The notes beneath the pieces are model-generated. The model worked only from the letters and a program-made list of their open reading frames with translations, was not told the DNA's origin and ran no database searches. The position numbers and the translations under genes were made by a program. 8,430 bases of DNA from an uncultured Christensenella sp. (GTDB lineage Bacteria; Bacillota; Clostridia; Christensenellales; Borkfalkiaceae): NCBI GenBank assembly GCA_910586345.1, contig CAJUHC010000016.1:23499-31928 (forward strand), given 5' to 3'. Numbering within the stretch: position 1 is the first letter of the stretch; the number at the start of each line of letters is the position of its first letter. Shown here piece by piece: positions 1 through 5,746 of this stretch.

Positions 1-1725
1 CATATCCATAAAGTCTGCTTCCGGATGTTCGTACAAAACCCACATTATTTTCGCGGCGTCCATCGCACTGCCTCCGCCGAGCGCGATAATGGTATCGGGC
101 TTAAACGCTTGCATCTGCTTTGCGCCTTCTATTGCGCAAGCTAACGTGGGGTCGGGTTCGACGTTAAAGAAGGTCGTGTGCGATATACCTATTTCGTCTA
201 ATTTGTCCGTAATACATTTGGAAAAACCGTTCTGATACAGGAAGTTGTCGGTTACGATAAAGGCTTTCTTTTTATTCATTACGGTTTTTAATTCGTCAAG
301 CGCTACAGGCAGACAGCCTTTCTTGATATATACTTTCTGAGGTGCTCTGAACCACAACATATTTTCTCTCCTCTCCGCTACCGTCTTGATATTTATAAGG
401 TGTTTTACTCCGACGTTTTCAGATACGGAGTTTCCTCCCCACGAACCGCAACCGAGCGTAAGCGAAGGAGCTAATTTGAAGTTATATAAATCGCCGATAC
501 CGCCGTGCGACGAAGGTGTATTTACGAGGATACGGCAAGTTTTCATTCTTTCGCCGAATTCGACAATCTTATCCTGCGAAGAATTAACGTTTACGTATAA
601 CGAAGAAGTATGACCGTAACCTCCGTCGGCGATAAGTTTTTCAGCCTTATCGAGCGCGTCTTTAAAGTCTTTCGCTCTGTACATAGCGAGTACGGGAGAA
701 AGCTTCTCGTGTGCGAATTCCTCTGATATTTCTACCGATTCCACTTCGCCGATAAGAATCTTAGTACTCTCGGGTACTTTTACTTTTGCAAGTTCCGCAA
801 TCTTGTAAGCGGGCTGACCTACGATTTTCGCGTTGAGCGAACCGTTTATTATTATCGTCTTTCTGACTTTTTCGGTTTCTTCGGGATTGAGGAAATAACA
901 GCCGCGCACGGAAAATTCCTTTTTGACCTTGCTGTAAATCTTATCCGCGACTATGACGGACTGTTCAGACGCGCAAATCATTCCGTTGTCGAAAGTTTTA
1001 GAATGTATTACGGAATTTACGGCGAGCTGAATATCTGCACTCTCGTCGATAATTGCGGGAGTATTTCCCGCTCCGACACCGATTGCCGGCTTACCGCTCG
1101 AATAAGCCGCTCTAACCATTCCGGGACCTCCTGTCGCCAAAATCAAATCGACTTCTTTCATTAAAAGGTTAGTCATATCCAAATTAGGAACGTCAATCCA
1201 GCTTATAATACCTTCCGGCGCTCCTGCCGCGACCGCCGCTTCGTAAACAATCTTTGCAGCCGCAATCGTGCTGTTTTTTGCACGGGGGTGCGGGCTTATA
1301 ATACATCCGTTCCTCGTTTTAAGACTTATTATAGTTTTAAATATTGCGGTTGACGTGGGATTGGTCGTAGGAATTACAGCGCCGATTACACCGATAGGTT
1401 CGGCTATTTTTATAATACCGTAGGCCTTGTCTTCCTCTACTATTCCGCAAGTCTTCACGTTTTTGTAAGTGTTATAAATATATTCGGAAGCATAGTGATT
1501 TTTTATCACCTTATCTTCAACGATTCCCATACCCGTTTCTTCAACGGCAAGTTTTGCAAGAGGGATTCTCGCTTTGTTTGCAGCCACAGCGCAAGCGCGG
1601 AAAATCTTATCGACCTGTTCCTGCGAATAAGTTGCAAAAATCTTCTGAGCTTGTCTTACCCTGTTAATTTCCTGCTCCAACTTTTCAATGCTGTCGCAGA
1701 CGCCGTATTCTAACTTAAAATCCAT
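1..1725 (-). CDS. adhE: Bifunctional acetaldehyde-CoA/alcohol dehydrogenase AdhE (3' end cut off by window)
   Basis: Reduces acetyl-CoA to acetaldehyde and then to ethanol with NADH; in known AdhE proteins the cytoplasmic enzyme forms long filaments (spirosomes). The reading frame is open from ATG at 1725 to the window edge, giving 575 residues of an expected ~870. Residues 1-~450 form the aldehyde dehydrogenase half. They include the PTTNPTSTA motif near residue 120, GGPGMVRAAYSSGKP, and the catalytic cysteine C251 in NGMICASEQS. A linker around LWFRAPQKVY leads into the iron-dependent alcohol dehydrogenase half, of which only the start is present; GGGSAMDAAK begins at residue 550. The His/Asp iron ligands lie outside the window. 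The start is fixed by an AGGAGA ribosome binding site at 1730-1735. A consensus promoter lies just upstream, so the gene is probably transcribed alone. No frame break is seen over 1.7 kb, in contrast to the genes that follow. Confidence 0.97.
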   Translation of the reverse strand, partial: MDFKLEYGVCDSIEKLEQEINRVRQAQKIFATYSQEQVDKIFRACAVAANKARIPLAKLAVEETGMGIVEDKVIKNHYASEYIYNTYKNVKTCGIVEEDKAYGIIKIAEPIGVIGAVIPTTNPTSTAIFKTIISLKTRNGCIISPHPRAKNSTIAAAKIVYEAAVAAGAPEGIISWIDVPNLDMTNLLMKEVDLILATGGPGMVRAAYSSGKPAIGVGAGNTPAIIDESADIQLAVNSVIHSKTFDNGMICASEQSVIVADKIYSKVKKEFSVRGCYFLNPEETEKVRKTIIINGSLNAKIVGQPAYKIAELAKVKVPESTKILIGEVESVEISEEFAHEKLSPVLAMYRAKDFKDALDKAEKLIADGGYGHTSSLYVNVNSSQDKIVEFGERMKTCRILVNTPSSHGGIGDLYNFKLAPSLTLGCGSWGGNSVSENVGVKHLINIKTVAERRENMLWFRAPQKVYIKKGCLPVALDELKTVMNKKKAFIVTDNFLYQNGFSKCITDKLDEIGISHTTFFNVEPDPTLACAIEGAKQMQAFKPDTIIALGGGSAMDAAKIMWVLYEHPEADFMDM

Positions 1726-1769
1726 ATGTTCTCCTATAAATTTTTAATTGTTATTTATTTATCGATAAA

Positions 1770-1798
1770 ATTATATCAAATGGTGTTTTTCCAGTCAA
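1770..1798 (-). promoter_or_regulatory. Sigma-A promoter of adhE
   Basis: On the minus strand TTGACT (1793-1798) and a perfect TATAAT (1770-1775) are separated by exactly 17 bases (1776-1792). This predicts transcription from about 1763, leaving a leader of about 38 nt before the AdhE start codon. The region is very AT-rich, so chance matches are possible, but the element quality and position are both good. Confidence 0.8.
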
Positions 1799-1832
1799 TA
1801 AAATTAAAAATTTAATTTAAGAAATTATCATT

Positions 1833-1848
1833 TTGTTAATTTACACAA
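1833..1848. promoter_or_regulatory. Imperfect dyad upstream of adhE, possible Rex-type redox operator
   Basis: The 16-bp site reads TTGTTAATTTACACAA on the plus strand and has TTGT...ACAA ends with partial internal symmetry. Known clostridial Rex sites are 18 bp (TTGTTAA-N4-TTAACAA), so this is two bases short and imperfect. It sits about 35 bp upstream of the -35 box rather than over the promoter. adhE is a well-known Rex target in Clostridia, and that is the only reason to list it. Confidence 0.25.
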
Positions 1849-1874
1849 ATTTTGGTTAAAACAAAACATAATAA

Positions 1875-1898
1875 TACCCCGCAATCAAATGCAGGGTA
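1875..1898 (-). terminator. Hairpin after the broken membrane-protein gene
   Basis: TACCC-C-GCA, a six-base loop, then TGC-A-GGGTA. In plus-strand RNA the stem has a C-A mismatch, but in minus-strand RNA that position becomes a G-U wobble, giving nine continuous pairs. This asymmetry, and its place 15 bases after the minus-strand stop at 1913-1915, assign it to the minus-strand gene. The trailing T run is weak (TATTATTATGTTTT). Confidence 0.5.
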
Positions 1899-1912
1899 AA
1901 AATCTATTGAAA

Positions 1913-2398
1913 TCAGATACCGAAAACGTCTTCCGAAAGCTTCTGTTCCGCTTGCGTTTCCGTTTCCCGCATTGTAGCTTGATTTTCTCTGAGTTTAAGG
2001 AATGTATAGCGTATTACCTCCGCATTATACGTTTTAAAAAAATATGCAAAAACAAGTATCTCCTCCTGCCAGCGTCAGTAAAATTCTTTGATAATTTTTA
2101 TCGGTCTGAAATCCGATACTCATAACCGCATTTGATGGAACGCGCATAAAATTCGCGTCTGAAAGCCTGCTATTATTTCTTCTGTTATTAATCAATATTT
2201 CTTCGGAAGATATAAACACGTCCCAGGACTCGGCTCCGCCAAATGAGAAAACTCCGACGCCCAGAAACACAAAACTGAGAGCTCCGGCAACATTAGCCGC
2301 CGCATTTCTTGAATTTTGTCCCTTTCTATCCGGATAAGCAAGAAAATCACGCCGAAAACCAAAACCGCGACTGCTCCGCCTTTTTTAGGTAAATTCAT
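1913..2398 (-). pseudogene. Small two-helix membrane protein of unknown function, frame broken twice
   Basis: I do not recognise this protein. Starting at ATG 2398, which has a GGGGAGAG ribosome binding site a few bases upstream, and moving frame twice gives one continuous 161-residue product. The first shift is a -1 at the A4 run 2343-2346, as if one base were missing. The second is a +1 at the A7 run 2036-2042, as if one base were extra. The two cancel, so start and final stop (1913-1915) are in the same frame. The reconstruction begins MNLPKKGGAVAVLVFGVIFL, has a basic loop (YPDRKGQNSRN), a second hydrophobic helix at residues ~38-54, a soluble middle part, and a charged glutamate/glutamine-rich tail ending KLSEDVFGI. 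As sequenced, only an 87-codon frame from an upstream ATG (2192-2455) or its 68-residue part from 2398 is open. It is either a decayed gene or an intact one with sequencing indels; translation by programmed frameshifting looks unlikely because two unrelated sites are needed. Confidence 0.6.
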
Positions 2399-2426
2399 AA
2401 TTCTCTCTCCCCTTTTATATGTTTTT

Positions 2427-2455
2427 ATATTAACATATAGTTTAAGATAGTTCAA
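2427..2455 (-). promoter_or_regulatory. Candidate promoter of the broken membrane-protein gene
   Basis: On the minus strand TTGAAC (2450-2455), a 17-base spacer, and TAATAT (2427-2432) lie just upstream of the GGGGAGAG ribosome binding site and ATG at 2398. An overlapping alternative (TTGAAA-17-TAAACT) starts slightly further upstream. Both are moderate matches in very AT-rich DNA. Confidence 0.35.
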
Positions 2456-2461
2456 TATCTA

Positions 2462-2502
2462 TTTCAAATTTAATTATTATATTTAATATTATCAATTTGA
2501 AA
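2462..2502. repeat. 9-bp inverted repeat between divergent genes
   Basis: TTTCAAATT (2462-2470) and AATTTGAAA (2494-2502) are perfect inverted copies separated by 23 AT-only-to-AT-rich bases. They lie in the 238-bp gap between the minus-strand membrane-protein gene and marR, next to both candidate promoters. A binding site for the MarR protein is conceivable, but MarR operators are usually tighter dyads, and chance is plausible in DNA this AT-rich. Confidence 0.35.
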
Positions 2503-2561
2503 CAATTAAAAGAAACACGAATTTTTGCTTAAAAAAGATATAGAGATTGAACCCTTTTTCA

Positions 2562-2590
2562 TTGATAAATGCGTTTATAAAAGATAAAAT
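2562..2590 (+). promoter_or_regulatory. Candidate promoter of the marR-nitroreductase pair
   Basis: TTGATA (2562-2567), a 17-base spacer, and TAAAAT (2585-2590) lie 46 bases upstream of the MarR start codon. A second TATAAT at 2609-2614 lacks a good -35. No strong ribosome binding site precedes ATG 2637. Confidence 0.45.
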
Positions 2591-2636
2591 TAGTATGATA
2601 TTGGACTTTATAATATTTTAATAAAATGAGTATAAA

Positions 2637-3094
2637 ATGATAGCGGGTAAAGAAATAAACGATTTTGTGAACTCTTATTGCAGATTAAGAGATAGGCAAA
2701 CCGCCGTATACGACAGGTGTGCAAAAATGCACGGACTGACAGTAAACGAACTTTTTGTTTTGGATATTTTATGGTTTGCCCCTAACGGTTGTACGCAAAA
2801 AGAAATAAGCGACAGGCTGTCGTCAAACAAGCAAACTATAAACGCCATTATTAACGTTTTGACAAGCAAGGTTTCATTTCGTATAAAACGGTTGAAGAAG
2901 ACAGACGCAATAAACGTATTATTTTAAACGAAAGCGGAAAATCTTACGCAAATGGGATTATACCGCCCGCAGCAGACGCGGAAAATCTGGCTATGGCAGA
3001 TATGCCTATTGAAAAAGTTGCCGAACTTGTAAAACTTACCACCACTTTCACGGAAAATATGGAACGGCGATTTGCCGAAATAAAGGAGAACTGA
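2637..3094 (+). pseudogene. MarR-family transcriptional regulator, frameshifted
   Basis: A winged-helix repressor of the MarR family, which in known members binds operator DNA as a dimer and lets go on binding phenols, antibiotics or oxidants. Residues 1-75 run in one frame and carry the family's helices, with LTVNELFVLDILW and the recognition-helix region CTQKEISDRLSSNKQTINAIINVL. A one-base loss around 2862-2867 then throws the frame, and the sequenced protein ends at 96 residues. From 2867 the next frame continues the family exactly: QGFISYKTVEEDRRNKRIIL (the wing, with the conserved D-R-R-N-K), then GKSYANGIIPPAADAEN and the C-terminal dimer helix, stopping at 3092-3094. Restored length is about 152 residues, normal for MarR. 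Translation of the nitroreductase starts 5 bases further on, so the two form an operon and the nitroreductase is the likely target of regulation. Truncation before the wing should abolish DNA binding if the indel is real. Confidence 0.85.
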
Positions 3095-3098
3095 AAAA

Positions 3099-3726
3099 AT
3101 GGAACTTTACGAAGCAATCAATCAGAGAAGAACGGCGAGAGAGTTTTCAGACAAAGAGGTCGATTTTGAAGCTATTAAAAGAATTTTGCAAGCGGGAAAC
3201 AAAGCCCCCCTCTTGGGACCATAACCGTAATTGGCAATATATCGTTTTAAGAACGGATGAAGAAAAAGAATTTGCGTTCGACGATGCCAAATCAATCGCC
3301 GATAAATTCGACGCGGACAGGTATTTGAATATGCCCCGCCCTTATCCTATCTCGTTAGGGCAAAAAATGTACGGCTACGCTATGCCGAAGCAATTCACTA
3401 TGTTGAAAAACGCTCCCTACGTTATAATTCCTTTATTCAAATCGAAAGAATTAAACGGCGAATACGTTTCCAAATTAAATCCTTTTGCAACTATTTGGTG
3501 CGTAATTGAAAATATTTTTTTGGCAGCTACAGCGGAAGGACTTTCTTGCTCGATGAGGATACCTTTAAATAAAGAACACGATAACGTAAAGAAAAAACTG
3601 AAAGTGCCACCCTCCTATATGATACCCGTGTTTATAGGTATCGGCTACGCAGACCCTAATGAAAAGGAATTAGAGCAATATAATCCCGATTTAAACAAAC
3701 AAATTCATTGGGGTAAGTGGAAATGA
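3099..3726 (+). pseudogene. Nitroreductase-family FMN oxidoreductase, frameshifted near the N terminus
   Basis: Members are FMN-dependent NAD(P)H oxidoreductases acting on nitroaromatics, quinones or similar compounds. ATG 3099 follows AAAGGAG (3082-3088) and begins MELYEAINQRRTAREFSDKE, the classic opening in which the R-R-T-R segment contacts FMN phosphate. At a run of six C (3205-3210) one base too many breaks the frame: GNKAP should continue SWDHNRNWQYIVLR but the sequenced frame runs into a stop. The rest is open to 3726, ending NKQIHWGKWK. The restored enzyme is about 208 residues, the usual length. An ATG at 3166 opens the second frame for 186 codons, but its first ~13 residues are out-of-frame and it lacks the FMN-phosphate segment, so it is not a credible alternative start. 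It shares an operon with the broken marR directly upstream. Substrate cannot be read from the sequence. Confidence 0.88.
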
Positions 3727-3782
3727 TAATATTACAGAGTATGCGAAGAAGCTTGGAGATTTTATCGACGTTAAATTCCGAT

Positions 3783-3823
3783 AACCTATAAAAAGCGCAA
3801 ATTGAATTTATAGGTTTGCGCTT
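3783..3823. terminator. Two interleaved inverted repeats, likely convergent terminator
   Basis: Two perfect inverted repeats are nested in the order a-b-a'-b': AACCTATAAA (3783-3792) with TTTATAGGTT (3807-3816), and AAGCGCAAA (3793-3801) with TTTGCGCTT (3815-3823). The last two arms share two bases. The two hairpins therefore exclude each other or form a tight pseudoknot. On the minus strand the AAGCGCAAA/TTTGCGCTT hairpin is followed by TTTTTAT, as in an intrinsic terminator for the lipoprotein gene; on the plus strand no U run follows. It lies between two convergent genes, as terminators do. Confidence 0.5.
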
Positions 3824-3861
3824 GGCTTGGATTAATTTTATAAATAGGACGACACGCGTAA

Positions 3862-3875
3862 AAAGCTTAAGCTTT
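3862..3875. repeat. 14-bp perfect palindrome
   Basis: AAAGCTTAAGCTTT is a perfect palindrome 25 bases beyond the stop codon of the minus-strand lipoprotein gene. It has no loop and would not make a good RNA hairpin. It could be a protein-binding site or chance. Nothing else is seen in the rest of 3727-3899 except a short open tail described among the findings. Confidence 0.4.
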
Positions 3876-3899
3876 ATCTTAGTATTCTATTGTAATTTA

Positions 3900-4559
3900 T
3901 TATATAAATTCGATATGTATATTGCCGTTATTGCACTCGGCAGTAAATGATTTTTCACCTCCTTTCTTTAACTCAGGCAAATTGCAATCTCCTTTTTTTA
4001 TCTTACAGGTAATCGAAAAGTCATCCCAACCTCCTATTATCGAACCTGTAATATTACCGTCTTTTGCTTCTAAGTTGATAGATTTACCGACATTTACACG
4101 TTCGCAAATTATATTTCCGCCGTTTGTGGCAAGACTGATATTTTCCGTAAACGATAACGAATTTACTTTTATATTTTCGTTTGTCGTATTTACTGAAAGT
4201 GTGCCAATTGAATTATTCGGTATCCTAATTTTAATTTTGCGATATTCGGCAGACGGCTTTGTTCCGATATAATCCGTCCAATCTTTATCGAATACCAGTT
4301 TAACAGTAAGCTCTTTGTTGTCGGAAACCGATATATCGAGATATTCTTTTTCGCCGTCGAAGTAATTAATATAGATCTGATTATCGTCCGATGCGCTGAT
4401 TTCAACTTCTCTGTCGGTTGCTTGTACTATAATTTTTTCTATTTCGGTTTCACCGCTTAAATAAGACTTTTCGGTAAAGGTATCATTGTTTGAGCAACCA
4501 AAGAGTGCAAATACCAATGCGTACGCAAATACAAGCAACACAACTGCAAATTTTTTCAT
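3900..4559 (-). CDS. Putative lipoprotein with DUF4097-like beta-repeat domain
   Basis: A 219-residue protein probably anchored to the outer face of the membrane. MKK, a hydrophobic stretch (residues 4-20) and LFGC with C22 form a lipoprotein signal peptide; phenylalanine at -2 is unusual for a lipobox but the rest fits. The mature part is rich in short beta-strand repeats separated by N/D/G turns, such as EVEISASDDN, LSVNTTNENIKV, ISLATNGGNI, INLEAKDGNITG and ECNNGNIHIEFI. This is the pattern of the DUF4097 'putative adhesin' family, a right-handed beta-helix-like fold; members in Bacillota are often linked to envelope-stress regulators, and function is unproven. AAGGAG (4567-4572) sits seven bases before the ATG. 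It is divergent from the MerR gene, and its promoter has the architecture of a MerR-activated promoter, so it is most likely that regulator's target. No transporter or enzyme accompanies it. Confidence 0.85.
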   Translation of the reverse strand: MKKFAVVLLVFAYALVFALFGCSNNDTFTEKSYLSGETEIEKIIVQATDREVEISASDDNQIYINYFDGEKEYLDISVSDNKELTVKLVFDKDWTDYIGTKPSAEYRKIKIRIPNNSIGTLSVNTTNENIKVNSLSFTENISLATNGGNIICERVNVGKSINLEAKDGNITGSIIGGWDDFSITCKIKKGDCNLPELKKGGEKSFTAECNNGNIHIEFI

Positions 4560-4584
4560 TATAAAACTCCTTAAATTTAATTAT

Positions 4585-4613
4585 TTGACATTGCTAATTT
4601 GCAATGCTAAAAT
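4585..4613 (+). promoter_or_regulatory. Promoter of the merR-type regulator, with dyad in its spacer
   Basis: TTGACA (4585-4590), a 17-base spacer and TAAAAT (4608-4613) precede the regulator gene by about 50 bases. A perfect 6-bp dyad, CATTGC-TAATTT-GCAATG (4589-4606), fills the spacer. Transcription would begin near 4620, so the MerR operator at 4622-4642 would lie at or just after the start site, which would allow autorepression. Confidence 0.6.
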
Positions 4614-4614
4614 G

Positions 4615-4645
4615 AGTATAAACTTTTGTGTTGCACAAAAGTCAA
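4615..4645 (-). promoter_or_regulatory. MerR-type promoter/operator of the lipoprotein gene (19-bp spacer)
   Basis: On the minus strand TTGACT (4640-4645) and TATACT (4615-4620) are separated by 19 bases instead of 17. A perfect 9-bp inverted repeat, arms ACTTTTGTG (4622-4630) and CACAAAAGT (4634-4642) around TTG, lies in that spacer and touches the -35 box. A 19-20 bp spacer with a dyad between the boxes is the known arrangement in MerR-family promoters, where the activator untwists the DNA. A MerR-family gene starts 21 bases away, so assignment is strong. Confidence 0.85.
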
Positions 4646-4662
4646 GAGGAATTTTATAAAAA

Positions 4663-5442
4663 ATGAAAAATTATTTTTCCATTAGTCAAACGGCAAAAAT
4701 TGTCGGTATGACAACCGAAACGTTACGGCATTATGACAGAATTGATTTAGTAAAACCGTGTAAAGTAGACGAGTGGACGGGCTACCGCTATTATTCGCAA
4801 CAGGAAATAGTCAGACTCAATACAATTAAAGCCTTGCAATGTATGGATTTAACTTTATCGGAAATCAAAGATATTCTTGCGTACGACGACTTTAATAAAA
4901 TAGTCGAAACATTGAAACAAGCAGAAATTAGTGCGGACGAAAAAATCGCAGAACTCAATTATGCAAAAACAAAAATTCAACGTGCGCGTAAATTCTATGA
5001 AAATAAGTTGAACGGCGAGCACCCCGCTCAAAGCGTATTTATTAAAGACTATCCGCAAAGAGTTATCCTATTGTCTGATAAAATGGAAACGCCGACGTTA
5101 GATAATTTATGGAATTATCACAGGCATTTTTACGACCAACTTTCGGATAATCAAAAAAACGAATTTTCATTTGAAGATTTAGCAGGAATTTATAAGCAAA
5201 ACGGACACTCGCGTTTGTTTGTAATTTGTACGAGATTTAGACAAATAAACGGCGTTAAAATACTGCCGAAAGGCAAATATTTATGTGCCGACTGCACGGA
5301 AGAAAACCGCGGGCAAATAATCAAAGAACTTATCGAAACTGCAGAAAAAGAATATAAAATTATTCCCGATTTTACAATACAGTTGATAGTTCTTTCAGGA
5401 ATCTTGCAATGGAACTATCAAGCGCAGATATTTATTGGATAA
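4663..5442 (+). CDS. MerR-family transcriptional regulator with GyrI-like effector-binding domain
   Basis: A 259-residue one-component regulator of the BmrR/BltR type. Residues 5-24 (FSISQTAKIVGMTTETLRHY) are the helix-turn-helix, followed by the wing with the typical W-TGYRYYS at 38-45 and the second helix pair to about residue 75. A long helix, about 76-117, is the dimerising coiled coil. Residues ~124-259 resemble the GyrI-like/AraC effector-binding domain, ending ILQWNYQAQIFIG. Such domains bind hydrophobic or cationic small molecules, but the ligand cannot be predicted. The cysteine pattern of metal-sensing MerR proteins is absent. A GAGGA ribosome binding site ends 12 bases before the ATG, a rather long spacing. 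The gene is divergent from the lipoprotein gene and shares its control region, so it probably activates that gene and represses itself. The frame is intact, unlike the broken marR upstream. Confidence 0.92.
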   Translation: MKNYFSISQTAKIVGMTTETLRHYDRIDLVKPCKVDEWTGYRYYSQQEIVRLNTIKALQCMDLTLSEIKDILAYDDFNKIVETLKQAEISADEKIAELNYAKTKIQRARKFYENKLNGEHPAQSVFIKDYPQRVILLSDKMETPTLDNLWNYHRHFYDQLSDNQKNEFSFEDLAGIYKQNGHSRLFVICTRFRQINGVKILPKGKYLCADCTEENRGQIIKELIETAEKEYKIIPDFTIQLIVLSGILQWNYQAQIFIG

Positions 5443-5483
5443 TTTATATTCTGACGGCGCTATTAAATTTTAAACAGCGTAAA

Positions 5484-5517
5484 AGAAAAAGAAACCGAAA
5501 ATTCGGTTTCTTTTTCT
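5484..5517. terminator. Bidirectional intrinsic terminator between the MerR gene and tRNA-Leu
   Basis: A perfect stem runs from 5484-5498 to 5503-5517 with a short AAAT loop; the top is CCGA/TCGG and the base is A/T-rich. Each strand therefore ends in a T-rich run (TTTCTTTTTCT on plus, TTTCTTTTTCTTTT on minus). It lies between the plus-strand regulator and the minus-strand tRNA and serves both. Confidence 0.85.
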
Positions 5518-5539
5518 GGTTGTTCGTATACCCCTATTA

Positions 5540-5622
5540 TGGTGCGGACGAAGGGATTTGAACCCCCACGGTCGCCCACAGGAACCTGAAACCTGCGCGT
5601 CTGCCAGTTCCGCCACGTCCGC
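5540..5622 (-). tRNA. tRNA-Leu (anticodon CAG), CCA encoded
   Basis: The minus-strand product folds as a class II tRNA. The acceptor stem GCGGACG (5616-5622) pairs with CGTCCGC; the D arm reads GCG-GAACTGGCAGA-CGC; the anticodon loop TTCAGGT places CAG at 5586-5588; there is a short variable arm, a T loop TTCAAAT, then A73 and an encoded CCA (5540-5542). It decodes CUG leucine codons. The innermost anticodon-stem pair (31-39) is U-U, a mismatch, and two G-U pairs sit in the T stem. Both open frames across this locus are artefacts of the tRNA. Confidence 0.96.
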
Positions 5623-5634
5623 AAAACAATAAAG

Positions 5635-5663
5635 ATTATAAGATAACGTAAATATTTTGTCAA
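5635..5663 (-). promoter_or_regulatory. Consensus sigma-A promoter of tRNA-Leu
   Basis: A perfect TTGACA (5658-5663), a 17-base spacer and a perfect TATAAT (5635-5640) sit 12 bases before the first tRNA base. This is the best promoter in the window and indicates strong, stand-alone expression of the tRNA. Confidence 0.92.
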
Positions 5664-5692
5664 GCAAATTTCTTAAATTATTTAAGGTCAAA

Positions 5693-5722
5693 CGCCCTCT
5701 TGCGAATTATCGCAAGAGGGCG
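5693..5722 (-). terminator. Strong hairpin ending the dnaB-rpiB-side operon
   Basis: A perfect 12-bp GC-rich stem, CGCCCTCTTGCG (5693-5704) and CGCAAGAGGGCG (5711-5722), with loop AATTAT. It lies 25 bases after the stop codon of the small minus-strand gene and before the tRNA promoter. The T run is poor on the minus strand (GTTTGACC) and better on the plus strand (CATTTTTCC), so it could also protect the 3' end from decay. Confidence 0.7.
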
Positions 5723-5746
5723 CATTTTTCCAAAGGTATTTTCCGT

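Noticed and set aside
2031..2045. Programmed ribosomal frameshifting at the A7/T7 run
   Set aside because: The gene needs a second, unrelated shift at 2343-2346, and nearby genes carry the same kind of single-base break, so indels explain everything more simply.
2192..2455. An 87-codon minus-strand frame as a separate gene starting at 2455
   Set aside because: The ribosome binding site is at the internal ATG 2398, and the downstream half of the frame is unrelated to the hydrophobic, protein-like continuation in the neighbouring frame.
3166..3726. ATG 3166 as the start of a complete nitroreductase
   Set aside because: Its first ~13 residues are out-of-frame sequence from the true N terminus, which begins at 3099 with a good ribosome binding site and the family's FMN-phosphate motif.
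3922..4272. A 116-codon plus-strand open frame
   Set aside because: Antisense to the lipoprotein gene; its serine/phenylalanine/proline-rich composition is that of a reverse-strand shadow.
5672..5686. AT-only palindrome CTTAAATTATTTAAG upstream of the tRNA promoter
   Set aside because: Low-complexity A/T symmetry of this size is expected by chance in such intergenic DNA, and it lies upstream of an already consensus promoter.
5463..5691. Two overlapping minus-strand frames of 66 and 73 codons
   Set aside because: Both read through the tRNA-Leu gene and its terminator.
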